Notes under the pieces: model-generated
What the model was told of the DNA's origin: nothing
Databases searched by the model: none
The model's input: the letters and a program-made list of their open reading frames with translations, nothing else
Translations under genes and position numbers: made by a program
Shown: positions 8,044 to 18,134 of the stretch, one piece after another
How positions within the stretch are numbered: the first letter of the stretch is position 1
How the letters are laid out: every line of letters starts with the position of its first letter
Source of the DNA: an uncultured Pelagibacteraceae bacterium
GTDB taxonomy: Bacteria; Pseudomonadota; Alphaproteobacteria; Pelagibacterales; Pelagibacteraceae
DNA: 64,000 nucleotides
Assembly: GCA_902543535.1 (NCBI GenBank)
Contig: CACBYG010000001.1
Coordinates: 1 to 64,000 of the forward strand
Reading direction: 5' to 3'

Positions 8044-8706
8044 TCACTCTCCTAAAGCCTCTTTTATAATTTTAAAGTCAATTGGCTTTTTTCTTTTTAA
8101 ACTAATTTCGTCGATTTTATATATGAAATCAGATATTTTACCATAAGATCTGGTTATCCTTTTAATAATAAAATCTATTAATTTTTTATCAATTGAAATT
8201 TGACGATCAGACAAATTTTTTAATATCAAAGCATACATCAAATCATCTTCTGGTTTTTCTATTGTTGATAACAGAAAATTCTTAGCTCTTGAATTTAAAT
8301 CTAGAAGTGAAAATTTAAAATCTACAATAGGTTTTTTGGAAGTTACTATAAGATACTTATTATCCTGCTCTATAATGTTAATTAAAGTAAATAATAAATT
8401 TTCATCAATATTTTCCAACAGATCTTCTACAATAATATTCTCATATATTTTAATTTCCTTAAAAAAATTATTAGTAATTTTATCTGCTGAAATTTTAATA
8501 CCTTTAAAATTTTGAAGAAAAATATTTATCAAATGCGATTTTCCAGAAAAATTTTCACCAATTAAATTAACAAAATTTTTTTCCCATTTAGGCCAATTAT
8601 TCAAAAGTTTAAATGAATATTCATTACTTTTAGAAACATAAAAATCTTGATCTTTAAAATTCTGCTCAAAATTAAAATTAAGAATTTGTTGATTTAGATT
8701 ACTCAT
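8044..8706 (-). CDS. hdaA: HdaA-like DnaA-family ATPase (replication regulator)
   Basis: Short DnaA homologue with only the AAA+ part, the form used in RIDA to inactivate DnaA-ATP. About 220 aa with N-terminal LNFNFEQNFKDQDFYVS, Walker A GENFSGKSH, a Walker B-like NIIVEDL stretch and C-terminal helices. There is no DnaA DNA-binding domain. The start at 8706 makes an ATGA overlap with the upstream DUF2066 stop, which favours it over an ATG four codons earlier. The DUF2066-hda-aspS order implies an operon. Hda role is by family resemblance. Confidence 0.82.
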   Translation of the reverse strand: MSNLNQQILNFNFEQNFKDQDFYVSKSNEYSFKLLNNWPKWEKNFVNLIGENFSGKSHLINIFLQNFKGIKISADKITNNFFKEIKIYENIIVEDLLENIDENLLFTLINIIEQDNKYLIVTSKKPIVDFKFSLLDLNSRAKNFLLSTIEKPEDDLMYALILKNLSDRQISIDKKLIDFIIKRITRSYGKISDFIYKIDEISLKRKKPIDFKIIKEALGE

Positions 8707-9782
8707 TTCATTACCCATATTTTATTTACAGTTTCAAATTCATAATTATTATTTTTCATTACTTCAATAAATTTATCAGGTGTTCCATTAAAAATAATTT
8801 TATAAATATTATTTTTATTGTCGAATTTATAAATATAAAAATTATAAATTAGATCTATGTTGGAAAGTTTTTTCTCTAATTGATAAATTTTAATATTATT
8901 ACTGTTTTCAACTGAAATTGTTATTGGTAATTTAACAGATGTATTTATTTCATTTTGAGATTTCCAATAATCTTCAAAAGTAGTTTGCAAAATTTCTATG
9001 AATTTATTAATTTCAGAATTACTATTAAAATCTATATTTTTTATTAGGGTGTTTTTTAAAGTTTTTTTATTATCGAAACTAATTTTATTAAAGAGCCTGA
9101 TTTCATCAGATCCTATAAAAAATATAGAAACAATATAGTTTTCAAGATTATATTTTTTTGCTATTTCTTTAAATTTAAAATTTTCTAAATTTTGAATATT
9201 TTCTTTTACTAGGTTTAAGTCTTCAAGATCTTCAGTTGGTAGAATATAGTTTAAAAGATTATATCGTTTAATATTATTATTCCATAGATTGTATATAATA
9301 TTATCTGAAAACATTTTTATTTGATTTTTATTTTGATCAACAATTATTGGTAAAAAGATAATATTTTTTTTTAATGGTAACGATGGAAAAATATTTTTCT
9401 TTTCTAATAAATCAAAGATTATTTTTTTGTTAAAGGATACGTTGAGTTTTATATAATAAATTTCATTAATAAATTTTTCTTCTTTTATTGAAAATGTATC
9501 AATCATACTTTTGATTTGATTTAATGGTATTTTTTTAAGTTTCTGGTGATCCTTAGACTGAACAATAGATAGCATTAACTGGTTAAAAGCTTGAATGAAT
9601 CCATCGTCTAATATTTTGTTTTTGTCAAAATTAATCTTGAAAGGGGTAGATAATTCAACATCATTTATAGAGAAATTCTTAGCGAGACTAATTCCTGTGG
9701 AAAAAAAAATATTTAATACAGCAAGAAATAAAAAAAAAATATATAACTTTCTTAATTTTAAATTTAAAAAAATATATTTCAT
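8703..9782 (-). CDS. DUF2066 family exported protein
   Basis: 359 aa. The N-terminal hydrophobic stretch (IFFLFLAVLNIFFSTGISLA, about 15-34) is a likely signal peptide, then a low-complexity Lys/Asn/Ile-rich body. The DUF2066 pattern is weak but visible: FIQAFNQLMLSIV early, then the ILFLPI-type strand IIFLPIIVDQNKNQ, and a later ISVENSNNIKIYQLEKKLS repeat-like part. It is upstream of and overlaps hdaA by 4 bp. Divergent from purM with 11 bp between starts. Function unknown. Confidence 0.7.
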   Translation of the reverse strand: MKYIFLNLKLRKLYIFFLFLAVLNIFFSTGISLAKNFSINDVELSTPFKINFDKNKILDDGFIQAFNQLMLSIVQSKDHQKLKKIPLNQIKSMIDTFSIKEEKFINEIYYIKLNVSFNKKIIFDLLEKKNIFPSLPLKKNIIFLPIIVDQNKNQIKMFSDNIIYNLWNNNIKRYNLLNYILPTEDLEDLNLVKENIQNLENFKFKEIAKKYNLENYIVSIFFIGSDEIRLFNKISFDNKKTLKNTLIKNIDFNSNSEINKFIEILQTTFEDYWKSQNEINTSVKLPITISVENSNNIKIYQLEKKLSNIDLIYNFYIYKFDNKNNIYKIIFNGTPDKFIEVMKNNNYEFETVNKIWVMK

Positions 9783-9793
9783 AAACCTTTTTA

Positions 9794-10822
9794 ATGAATA
9801 AAAAAAAATTTACCTATAAAAAAAGTGGTGTTAATATCAATGCTGCAGATAATTTTGTTAATTTCATCTCTAATGTTTCATCAAAGAAAAAAGGCAAAAA
9901 AAAGTTTTCAAATATTGGTGGATTTGGGTCTGTAACTAGTATTCCTCAAGGAATTAACCAACCTAAAATTGTAGCATGTACAGACGGTGTTGGTACTAAA
10001 ATTGAGATAGCAAACATACTTAATAAATACGACACAATTGGTATAGATTTAGTTGCGATGAGTGTTAATGATTTAATTGTACAAGGTGCCAGACCTCTCT
10101 TATTTTTAGACTATATATCAATCAATAAAATTGATTTGAAAAAACTTAAATCAATAATCAAAGGAATTCTTAAAGGCTGTAGATTGTCTGGTTGTGAGTT
10201 GGTTGGTGGTGAGACTGCTGAAATGCCTGACACATATGAGAAAGGTAAATTTGATATCGCAGGGTTTGCGGTAGGTGTAGTAGAAAAAAATAAAATTTTA
10301 ATCAAAAATAAAATAAAAAAAAATAATCTTGTCTTAGCTGTACCCTCAAGTGGGTTGCATTCTAATGGTTTCTCATTAGTAAGATATCTTATAAATCAAA
10401 AAAAAATTGATATAAAAAATAACAAATATTTAAAATCAGAACTATTAAAGCCTACTAAAATATATGTTGAGGAAGTATTAAAATTAATTGACAAAAATTT
10501 AATTAATGGTTGTGCTAATATAACAGGTGGAGGTCTGTCAGATAATGTTAAAAGAATAATTCCTGATAATTTGCTTGCAGAAATAAACTTAAACCAAATA
10601 AGAACCCTTAGTATTTTTAAATGGCTTAAGAGAAATGGTATATCAGAAAAAGAAATGGTTAAAACTTTTAATTGTGGAGTTGGATTTTGCTTAATAATAA
10701 ATCCTAAAAATTTAAAAAAAGTTTTAAAATATTTTTCAAAGGCATATAAACCTTATGTGATAGGTAAAATCTCTAAAGGTAATAACAAAGTTAAATTAAA
10801 TAGTGCAATCAACTGGTCCTAA
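9794..10822 (+). CDS. purM: Phosphoribosylformylglycinamidine cyclo-ligase
   Basis: AIR synthetase, fifth step of de novo purine synthesis (FGAM + ATP to AIR). 342 aa, normal length. Motifs: YKKSGVNINAADNFV N-terminus, ACTDGVGTKIEIA, DLVAMSVNDLIVQGARPL, GCELVGGETAEMP and NITGGGLSDNVKR. It overlaps purN by 20 bp, the usual purM-purN pair. Confidence 0.97.
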   Translation: MNKKKFTYKKSGVNINAADNFVNFISNVSSKKKGKKKFSNIGGFGSVTSIPQGINQPKIVACTDGVGTKIEIANILNKYDTIGIDLVAMSVNDLIVQGARPLLFLDYISINKIDLKKLKSIIKGILKGCRLSGCELVGGETAEMPDTYEKGKFDIAGFAVGVVEKNKILIKNKIKKNNLVLAVPSSGLHSNGFSLVRYLINQKKIDIKNNKYLKSELLKPTKIYVEEVLKLIDKNLINGCANITGGGLSDNVKRIIPDNLLAEINLNQIRTLSIFKWLKRNGISEKEMVKTFNCGVGFCLIINPKNLKKVLKYFSKAYKPYVIGKISKGNNKVKLNSAINWS

Positions 10823-11381
10823 AAAAATAAAGTGTGCGGTATTTATTTCTGGAAATGGGAGTAATCTAAAATCACTAATTCAATTTTCTAAAAAAAAGGA
10901 TTCACCTCTTTCAATAGAATTGATTATTTCAGATAATTTAAATGCTAAAGGATTAAAATTTGGAAAAATTTTTAAAATATCAAATAAAGTTTTTAACTAT
11001 AAAAATAAGTCAATTACTGAAAAAAAGATAATTTCTGAAATGATAAATAAAAAAATAAAATTAATTTGTCTTGCAGGATTTATGAAAATTCTATCTATAA
11101 ATTTCATAAAAAGTTTTAAAGGTAAAATATTAAATATTCATCCTTCTCTGCTCCCAAAGTATAAAGGTTTAAATACCCACGAGAGAGCGATATCAAATAA
11201 TGAAAAATATTCTGGTTGTACAGTACATTTTGTTAATTCTAGATTAGACTCTGGAAAAATTATTCTTCAAAAAAAGGTTAAGATTAGTAAAAGCGATACA
11301 GTAAAATCTTTAGCGAAAAAAATTTTGATTCAAGAACATAAGCTTTACCCAAAAGCGATCAAAAAAGTATTTAGTCTTTAA
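10803..11381 (+). CDS. purN: Phosphoribosylglycinamide formyltransferase
   Basis: Transfers a formyl group from 10-formyl-THF to GAR in purine synthesis. 192 aa, starting at GTG inside the end of purM. The catalytic Asn-His pair is in ILNIHPSLLPKYKG and the Asp in SRLDSGKIILQ. The N-terminal CAVFISGNGSNLKSLI is the phosphate loop. It converges with ndk with an 11 bp overlap. Confidence 0.96.
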   Translation: MQSTGPKKIKCAVFISGNGSNLKSLIQFSKKKDSPLSIELIISDNLNAKGLKFGKIFKISNKVFNYKNKSITEKKIISEMINKKIKLICLAGFMKILSINFIKSFKGKILNIHPSLLPKYKGLNTHERAISNNEKYSGCTVHFVNSRLDSGKIILQKKVKISKSDTVKSLAKKILIQEHKLYPKAIKKVFSL

Positions 11382-11781
11382 AAAAGAAATCTATTTCAAT
11401 TTTTGCATTTTCAACACTATCAGAACCATGTACTGAATTTTTATCTATTGATATTCCATATTTTTTTCTAATAGTATCCTCTTCAGCATCTTTTGGATTG
11501 GTAGCTCCCATCAGTTCTCTATTACCAAAAACTGCGTTGTTTTTTTCAAGAACCATCACAACAATGGGTCCAGAGGAGAGATATGTGCATAAATCATTAT
11601 AAAAAGGTTTGGTTTCATGAACTTTATAAAATTTTTCAGCTTCAGATTTTTCAATTTGTATCTTTTTTTCTTTCAGTATTGAAAATCCTTTATTTTTAAA
11701 CATCTCTTTAATTTCATTTTCTAAGTTTCGCTCTACCGCATCTGGTTTTATAATTGACAAAGTCTGTTCTAAATTACTCAT
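11371..11781 (-). CDS. ndk: Nucleoside diphosphate kinase
   Basis: Equalises nucleoside triphosphate pools by phosphate transfer through a phosphohistidine. 136 aa, with the active His118 in NSVHGSDS and the [11 protein letters not shown]-terminal signature. It follows pepA with an 8 bp overlap, so the two are probably one transcript. Confidence 0.97.
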   Translation of the reverse strand: MSNLEQTLSIIKPDAVERNLENEIKEMFKNKGFSILKEKKIQIEKSEAEKFYKVHETKPFYNDLCTYLSSGPIVVMVLEKNNAVFGNRELMGATNPKDAEEDTIRKKYGISIDKNSVHGSDSVENAKIEIDFFFKD

Positions 11782-13171
11782 AATAGTCCTCTACTAATTT
11801 GTTTAATAATCTAACACCATATCCTGTTGCACCACCTGAGTTAAGAGCTCCACCATATTTTGAAAAAGCCATGCCAGCTATATCTAAATGTGCCCATGGT
11901 GTTTTATTTAAAATAAATCTTTGTAAAAATTGTGCTGCAGTAGTTGAACCAGCACCACCAACATAATTAATATTTTGCATATCAGCGTTTTTGGAGTCTA
12001 TTAATTTGTCATAATTTTTATTTAAAGGCATTCTCCAAACTTTTTCCTGTGTTTTTTCACCTACATCAATCAACTGATTAGATAATTTATCATCATTAGA
12101 AAATAAGCCAGCATATTCTGATCCTAATGAAACAATAATTGCTCCAGTTAGAGTTGCCAAATCAACAATAAATTTTGGTTTATATTTTTCCTCTGTAAAC
12201 GTAAGAGCATCTGCTAATACCAATCTCCCTTCTGCGTCAGTGTTTAAAATTTCAACAGTTTTTCCACTATAAGATTTTACGATATCCCCAGGTCTTTGAG
12301 CATTTCCACCTGGCATATTTTCAACTAGACCTACCACTCCTATTGCGTTAACTTTTGCTTTCCTTAAAGCTAAACTTTTCATCAATCCAACCACTGTAGC
12401 TGATCCAGCCATATCATAAGTCATATCCTCCATAAACTTTGCTGGTTTTAAAGATATTCCTCCTGTATCAAAACAGACACCCTTACCAACAAAAGCTAAT
12501 GGTTGTGAATTAGACTTAAGACCATTCCACTCCATAGTTACCAAGTAAGAACCTCTAATACTTCCTTGGCCTACTCCCAATAAAGTGTTCATGCCTAATT
12601 TTTTTAATTTTTTTTCGTCATAAATATTTATTTTTAAACCAATTTTTTTTAGCATGGCCAGGCGTTTAGCATATTCATCAGGATGTAGTATATTTCCAGG
12701 TTCAGATACTAAATCTCTAGCAGCAAAAGTTCCGTCTTCAACTGATCTAAATTTAATTTGATCATTCTGAGATGGTTTGTTTTTTCCTATTACATCAATA
12801 GATAGATTTTTTTTTTCTTTTTTTGTTTTATATTTATCGAAAATATATGATTTTAATCTAAGTCCATGTAAAAAATATCCAATAAAATTTTTTAATTTAA
12901 TTGAGCTAGTTTCAGTATTAATGGTGGCTGTTTGCATATTGTTTCTTATGAAATGATCGTAAAGTTTTGCTCCTAAACTTTCTGCATTAGAACTTGTTAG
13001 GTTTTTTTTAAGAGATACTAATGATATTATTTTTTTAGAGCTTATTTCCAGTGTAATAATTTTTTTTTTCTTATCACTTATCTTTAACAAATCATGAATA
13101 AAGGAATATTCACTAGTTGGTATTAGTTTTTTTAATGGAGAAATATTGAAATTTTCATCCACAAATAACAC
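11774..13171 (-). CDS. pepA: Leucyl aminopeptidase (M17 family)
   Basis: Cytoplasmic di-metal aminopeptidase removing N-terminal residues from peptides. 465 aa. A variable N-terminal domain is followed by the M17 catalytic domain: [17 protein letters not shown] (metal Lys/Asp), [10 protein letters not shown], and the signature [14 protein letters not shown]. Divergent from lptF with 116 bp between, an arrangement common in proteobacteria. PepA can bind DNA in E. coli; nothing here shows that role. Confidence 0.96.
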   Translation of the reverse strand: MLFVDENFNISPLKKLIPTSEYSFIHDLLKISDKKKKIITLEISSKKIISLVSLKKNLTSSNAESLGAKLYDHFIRNNMQTATINTETSSIKLKNFIGYFLHGLRLKSYIFDKYKTKKEKKNLSIDVIGKNKPSQNDQIKFRSVEDGTFAARDLVSEPGNILHPDEYAKRLAMLKKIGLKINIYDEKKLKKLGMNTLLGVGQGSIRGSYLVTMEWNGLKSNSQPLAFVGKGVCFDTGGISLKPAKFMEDMTYDMAGSATVVGLMKSLALRKAKVNAIGVVGLVENMPGGNAQRPGDIVKSYSGKTVEILNTDAEGRLVLADALTFTEEKYKPKFIVDLATLTGAIIVSLGSEYAGLFSNDDKLSNQLIDVGEKTQEKVWRMPLNKNYDKLIDSKNADMQNINYVGGAGSTTAAQFLQRFILNKTPWAHLDIAGMAFSKYGGALNSGGATGYGVRLLNKLVEDYYE

Positions 13172-13287
13172 AAGATTATTGGATTTTTTTTTTTAAAGAA
13201 GTACTTTTATAATTAATTTTAACAGTCATAAATTTTAAATACACTTATAAGATGAATGCTATATAAGAATAAAAATAGCCAATTTCA

Positions 13288-14424
13288 ATGAAAAAAATAC
13301 TTTTTAGAAAACTATTAAAAGACTGTCTAATTTTTTTTCTAATAACACTTGTTAGTACAAGCATAATAATATGGGTATTTCAGGCTGTAAATTTTTTAGA
13401 TATTATGATTGAAGATGGAAGAAGTTATAAAGTCTATATAAGTTATGCGATTTTAAATTTTCCTAAAATAATAAGTAAAATTTTACCATTTTCTCTCTTT
13501 TTTAGTTTTTGTTACATTTTGGCAAAATACGAAATCAACAATGAATTAATCGTTTTTTGGAATAACGGAGTAGATAAATTAACTTTAATTAATTTTTTCT
13601 TAAAATTTTCAATAATTTTAACTTTGATACAAATACTGTTAACTACTTTTGTTGTTCCAAAATCTCAAGAACTAAGTAGAACATTTATTAGAACTTCTAA
13701 TATTGATTTTTTAGATAGCTTCATAAAGCCTAAAAAATTCAATGACACAATAAAAAATTTAACAATATATGCTGATAAAAAGAATAAAAATGGAAATTTA
13801 GAAAATATATATTTAAAAAGAGGAGATGAAAATAATTTTCAAATTACTTATGCCAAAAAAGGAAAATTCCTAACTAAAGGAAATGTAAAAGTTCTCGCAC
13901 TTGAAAATGGACAAACTATTAATGGTTTAAATAATAAGATAACAAATTTTAATTTTTCAAAATTTGATCTTAATTTGTCTAATATTAGTTCAAACACAAT
14001 TACAACTTATAAAACACAAGAATTATCATCAAAAAGTTTATTAAACTGTGCCAAAAATTTAGAGAAAATTAAAGATAAAAAAAATAAGAACGAAAACAAT
14101 TTTACATTAAATTGTAATTTAAGAAATTTAAATAATATTTATAAAGAGTTATATAAAAGATTAATTATCCCAAGTTACTTACCAATTTTAATTATTATAT
14201 CTTTGATATTAATAATTAAGTCAAAAGAAAGCACAAATTATTTAAATTTTAGAATATTGATTTTTTTATTTGGATTGCTGATTATTATTTTTTCAGAAAC
14301 TTCAATTAAATTGATAAGTGATGAGCTATTTAAAAACTATAAACTTTTTTTTATGCCGATCTTAATTTTTTTAATAATTTACTCAACTATACTTTATAAA
14401 CTCAGGTTAAAATTTAAATCATGA
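13288..14424 (+). CDS. lptF: LPS export ABC transporter permease LptF
   Basis: Inner-membrane permease of the Lpt bridge moving LPS to the outer membrane, partner of LptG. 378 aa: N-terminal membrane segments (residues about 10-30, 45-70, 95-115), a periplasmic jellyroll part (about 130-280) and C-terminal membrane segments. First gene of the lptF-lptG-lptD-surA-pdxA-rsmA run; the stop overlaps lptG by 4 bp. The 116 bp before it must hold the promoters of both lptF and pepA, but no clear consensus boxes were found. Confidence 0.9.
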   Translation: MKKILFRKLLKDCLIFFLITLVSTSIIIWVFQAVNFLDIMIEDGRSYKVYISYAILNFPKIISKILPFSLFFSFCYILAKYEINNELIVFWNNGVDKLTLINFFLKFSIILTLIQILLTTFVVPKSQELSRTFIRTSNIDFLDSFIKPKKFNDTIKNLTIYADKKNKNGNLENIYLKRGDENNFQITYAKKGKFLTKGNVKVLALENGQTINGLNNKITNFNFSKFDLNLSNISSNTITTYKTQELSSKSLLNCAKNLEKIKDKKNKNENNFTLNCNLRNLNNIYKELYKRLIIPSYLPILIIISLILIIKSKESTNYLNFRILIFLFGLLIIIFSETSIKLISDELFKNYKLFFMPILIFLIIYSTILYKLRLKFKS

Positions 14425-15497
14425 AAACCTATATCAAATTTTTAATATATGTCTTTCTAAAATCATTTCTTTTTGTATCTTTAGTTTTATTAAGTTTGAT
14501 TTTTATTTTAAATTTATTAACCGAATTAGAATTTTTTAAGAATATTCAAGTTTCTACTTACTACCCAATGTATATTGCTTTATTAAATACACCGTCATTA
14601 CTATTTGAAATGTTTCCATTCGTTTTTTTATTAACCACTCAAGTTTTTTTTGTGAATTTACTGAATAATAATCAAATACAAATATTTAAGTATTCTGGAC
14701 TTAAAAATTCTAAAATTTTGTTAATTTTAAGCACTGTTAGTTTTTCTATAGGTATTATTCTAATTATATTTTTTTATAACTTGTCATCAAATTTAAAAAA
14801 TTTTTATTTAGAGGAAAAGATTAAACATACTCTTGATGGAAAATATTTAGCTGTTATCACAAATAATGGATTATGGATTAAAGACGTAGTAGATAAAAAA
14901 GTAAATATAATTAACGCCTCAAAAATAGACAAAAATTTACTTTTAAAAGTATTTATCACAGAATTTGACGAGGAATTTAATGTTATAAGAAATATTCAAA
15001 CCCAAAAAATTGATATTAAAAATAAACTCTGGAAAATTTATAATGCAAATATATACGACAATAATGGTGCTGTTGAAAAGAGAGAAAAATTATATTTTGA
15101 ATCAAATTTTGACTATAAGAAAATACAAAGTTTATTTTCAAATTTGTCCTCTTTATCTCTGTTAGAGCTATTTGAGCTCAGAAAAAACTACAAGTCTCTT
15201 AGTTACTCAACAACCGAGGTGGATGTTCAGATACAAAAAATTGTATCCTTCCCTTTATATTTTACTTTAATGACAATATTGGCGGCTATACTCATGTTTA
15301 ATACAAAAAAATTTAAAAATACTACTTTTAAACTAGCCATAGGATTGTTTATGTCTGTAATAATATATTATATGAATAATTTTTTTATGATTTTAGGTAA
15401 TACTGAAAAAATTCCTGTTTTTACCTCAATTTGGATACCATTATTTATACTTTTATTATTTAATTCAATTGCAACAATTAAAATTAATGAAAAGTAA
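14421..15497 (+). CDS. lptG: LPS export ABC transporter permease LptG
   Basis: Second permease of the LptB2FG complex. 358 aa with the YjgP/YjgQ architecture: three N-terminal membrane helices (about 5-28, 50-75, 95-115), a periplasmic domain, and three C-terminal helices. Conserved features include YPMYIALLNTPSLLFEMFPF near the first periplasmic loop. An ATGA overlap with lptF and an 11 bp overlap with lptD show tight coupling. Confidence 0.9.
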   Translation: MKTYIKFLIYVFLKSFLFVSLVLLSLIFILNLLTELEFFKNIQVSTYYPMYIALLNTPSLLFEMFPFVFLLTTQVFFVNLLNNNQIQIFKYSGLKNSKILLILSTVSFSIGIILIIFFYNLSSNLKNFYLEEKIKHTLDGKYLAVITNNGLWIKDVVDKKVNIINASKIDKNLLLKVFITEFDEEFNVIRNIQTQKIDIKNKLWKIYNANIYDNNGAVEKREKLYFESNFDYKKIQSLFSNLSSLSLLELFELRKNYKSLSYSTTEVDVQIQKIVSFPLYFTLMTILAAILMFNTKKFKNTTFKLAIGLFMSVIIYYMNNFFMILGNTEKIPVFTSIWIPLFILLLFNSIATIKINEK

Positions 15498-18132
15498 AAT
15501 TAAAATTCTTTTGTTAATAACATTATTTTTTTTTTTTAACTTTTCACCTATATATTCAATTGAAGGATTTAATTTTGAAATAACTGAAATTGAAATTATT
15601 GATAATGGAAATAAATTCTTAGGTAAAAACAGAGGTAAAATAACAACAGATAGTAAAGTTATAATCGAAGCTGATAACTTTAATTATAATAAATCTACAA
15701 ACATCTTAAAACTAAATGGAAATGTTATAATAGACGATATAAATAGAAACCTTAAGATTTATTCAGAAGAAGTAATTTATTTTAAAAATGAAGAAATATT
15801 TACATCAGAGAAAAATTCAAAATTCATAAATACTAAAGACGGACTGGAAATAGTCGCTGAAAAATTTCATTATAATAAATTCACAAATGTTTTAAAACTT
15901 AATAAAAATGTTAAAATTAAAGATGTTAAGAACGATTATATAGTAAGTGCAGAAAAAATAAATTATTTAAGAAACTCAGAAAAAATTTTCTCAGTAGGAG
16001 AAACCAATGCAATAATAAAATCTAAGTATGATTTTAATTCATCGAATGTTGAGCTTTTACGAAATAAAAGCATCCTTATTTCTAATGAAAAAACAAAAAT
16101 TTTAGATAAAAATTCAAAAGTGTATGAGCTAGACTCTTTTAAGTACAATACAAATCAAGAAATTTTACAAGCTAAAAACCTATATATTTTGTCTGACTCC
16201 TCGGTTCCTATATCGAAAAGTGACCATTTAAGATTTAAAAGTGGTTTCTTTAATTTGAAAGACAATAGTTTTATTGCTGGAGAAACAGAAATAAATTTAA
16301 ATAAAAATAGCTTTGATAATAATGAAAATGATCCACGATTAAAGGGTGTTTCTTCTAAATCTGATAATCAGATAACAACTGTAAAAAAAGCAATTTTTAC
16401 TAGTTGTAAAAAGAGAGATGGTAAATGTCCACCTTGGAGTATTAAAGCAAAAAAAATTACACATGATAAAAATAAAAAAAAACTGATTTACGATCATGCT
16501 GTTCTAAATGTTTATGATAAACCAGTTATGTATTTTCCTAAATTTTTTCATCCTGACCCCACAGTAGAAAGACAAACAGGTTTTTTAAAACCTCAATTAA
16601 ATAACTCAGAAATACTTGGATCATCTTTATATTTGCCTTATTTTTATGTTATTTCAGACAGTAAAGACTATACTTTTAAACCAACAATTTTTGAAAATGA
16701 TATTTACATGTTTCAAAATGAATATCGATCAGAAAAAAAAAATTCATCTTTAATTACCGACTTTAGTTTAACTACTGGATACAAATCATCTTTATCTGAT
16801 AAAAAAAACAGTATTAGTCATTTATTTTCTAAATATGAATTAGATTTAAATTTTTCTAAATATGAAAAAAGTAAAATGAACTTTTTTTTAGAAAAAGTAA
16901 GTAATGATACATATTTAAAAATATTTGACACCAACTTGATGGAGACTGAGATTAAGCCACTTAATCCAAATATACTTAATACAGGAATTAATTTAACACT
17001 AGACCATGAGGATTATAATTTTGATATGGGTATTAATGCTTACGAAAATTTACAAGTTCAAAAATCAAGTGATAGATACCAATTTATATTACCTTACTAT
17101 AATTATTCAAAATCAATAGATTTAAACAAGATTGGAGCTTTAGAGTTTAATTCAAACGGAAGTAATAACTTAATAGAAACTAATAATTTAGAGTCAAATA
17201 TAATTAATAATATAAATTATAAAATTATTAATAAAATATCAAACGAATATGGTTTTAAAAATAATTTTGGCATTTACTTTAGAAACTTGAACACAGTAGC
17301 AAAAAATAATAGTAAATATAAATCAAGTCCTCAGGTGGAATTGATGAATATTTTTGAAATGAATTCAAGCCTTCCTCTTGGAAAAACTGACGCAGATTCA
17401 GAATATCTAATTGAGCCAAAAATATCTTTTAGGATCAACCCTGGTGATATGAAAAACTATAAATCTACAAAAAGAATCATAAATACTGATAACATTTTTG
17501 ATATTAACAGACTTGGACTATCAGACTCTTTTGAAGCAGGTAAATCTTTAACAATGGGTATTAATTATAAAAAAACTAATTTAGACGATATAAATAAATA
17601 TTTTGAAGCTAAAATTTCAACAGTTTTAAGAGATAAGAACGAGGATTTTATTCCTGAGTCGAGTACCATAAATAATAAAAATTCAAATATATTTGGGTCA
17701 ATTTCATATAATAAATCAGAAAATTTTAAATTGGATTATGATTTTATTATGGATAAAGATTTAGATAAATTTAATCTTAATTCTGTTTCTTCTGAGCTCA
17801 ATTATAAAAATTTTAGCACTGAAGTTAAATTTATTGAAGAAAGGGACAAAATTGGAAATACTAATTCTATGGAAAATAATTTTGAGTATAAGTGGGATGA
17901 AAACAACTACATGTCATTTAACACAAGAAGAAATAGAACACTTGGTCTAACAGAGTATTATGATCTCTTATATGAATATAAAAATGATTGTTTAACAGCA
18001 GGTTTTAAATATAAAAAAACATACTATCAAGATAGGGATTTAAAACCAAAAGAAGATTTGTTACTTACGATTACTTTTTATCCGCTGACCACTTATGAAC
18101 AAGAAATTGATCAAGACCTTTATAGAAATTGA
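15487..18132 (+). CDS. lptD: LPS assembly outer-membrane protein LptD
   Basis: Outer-membrane translocon that inserts LPS in the outer leaflet. About 881 aa from the ATG at 15487, which begins directly with a signal peptide (KIKILLLITLFFFFNFSPIYS); an upstream in-frame TTG at 15469 is less likely. Domains: N-terminal OstA-like repeats with alternating strand pattern (EADNFNYNKSTNILKLNGNV, about 60-80), then the large barrel with the conserved CPPWSIKAKKITHD and PVMYFPKFFHPDPTVERQTGFL region, ending in TITFYPLTTYEQE. Two Cys occur around GKCPPW. Part of the lptFGD operon. Confidence 0.93.
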   Translation: MKSKIKILLLITLFFFFNFSPIYSIEGFNFEITEIEIIDNGNKFLGKNRGKITTDSKVIIEADNFNYNKSTNILKLNGNVIIDDINRNLKIYSEEVIYFKNEEIFTSEKNSKFINTKDGLEIVAEKFHYNKFTNVLKLNKNVKIKDVKNDYIVSAEKINYLRNSEKIFSVGETNAIIKSKYDFNSSNVELLRNKSILISNEKTKILDKNSKVYELDSFKYNTNQEILQAKNLYILSDSSVPISKSDHLRFKSGFFNLKDNSFIAGETEINLNKNSFDNNENDPRLKGVSSKSDNQITTVKKAIFTSCKKRDGKCPPWSIKAKKITHDKNKKKLIYDHAVLNVYDKPVMYFPKFFHPDPTVERQTGFLKPQLNNSEILGSSLYLPYFYVISDSKDYTFKPTIFENDIYMFQNEYRSEKKNSSLITDFSLTTGYKSSLSDKKNSISHLFSKYELDLNFSKYEKSKMNFFLEKVSNDTYLKIFDTNLMETEIKPLNPNILNTGINLTLDHEDYNFDMGINAYENLQVQKSSDRYQFILPYYNYSKSIDLNKIGALEFNSNGSNNLIETNNLESNIINNINYKIINKISNEYGFKNNFGIYFRNLNTVAKNNSKYKSSPQVELMNIFEMNSSLPLGKTDADSEYLIEPKISFRINPGDMKNYKSTKRIINTDNIFDINRLGLSDSFEAGKSLTMGINYKKTNLDDINKYFEAKISTVLRDKNEDFIPESSTINNKNSNIFGSISYNKSENFKLDYDFIMDKDLDKFNLNSVSSELNYKNFSTEVKFIEERDKIGNTNSMENNFEYKWDENNYMSFNTRRNRTLGLTEYYDLLYEYKNDCLTAGFKYKKTYYQDRDLKPKEDLLLTITFYPLTTYEQEIDQDLYRN

Positions 18133-18134
18133 TA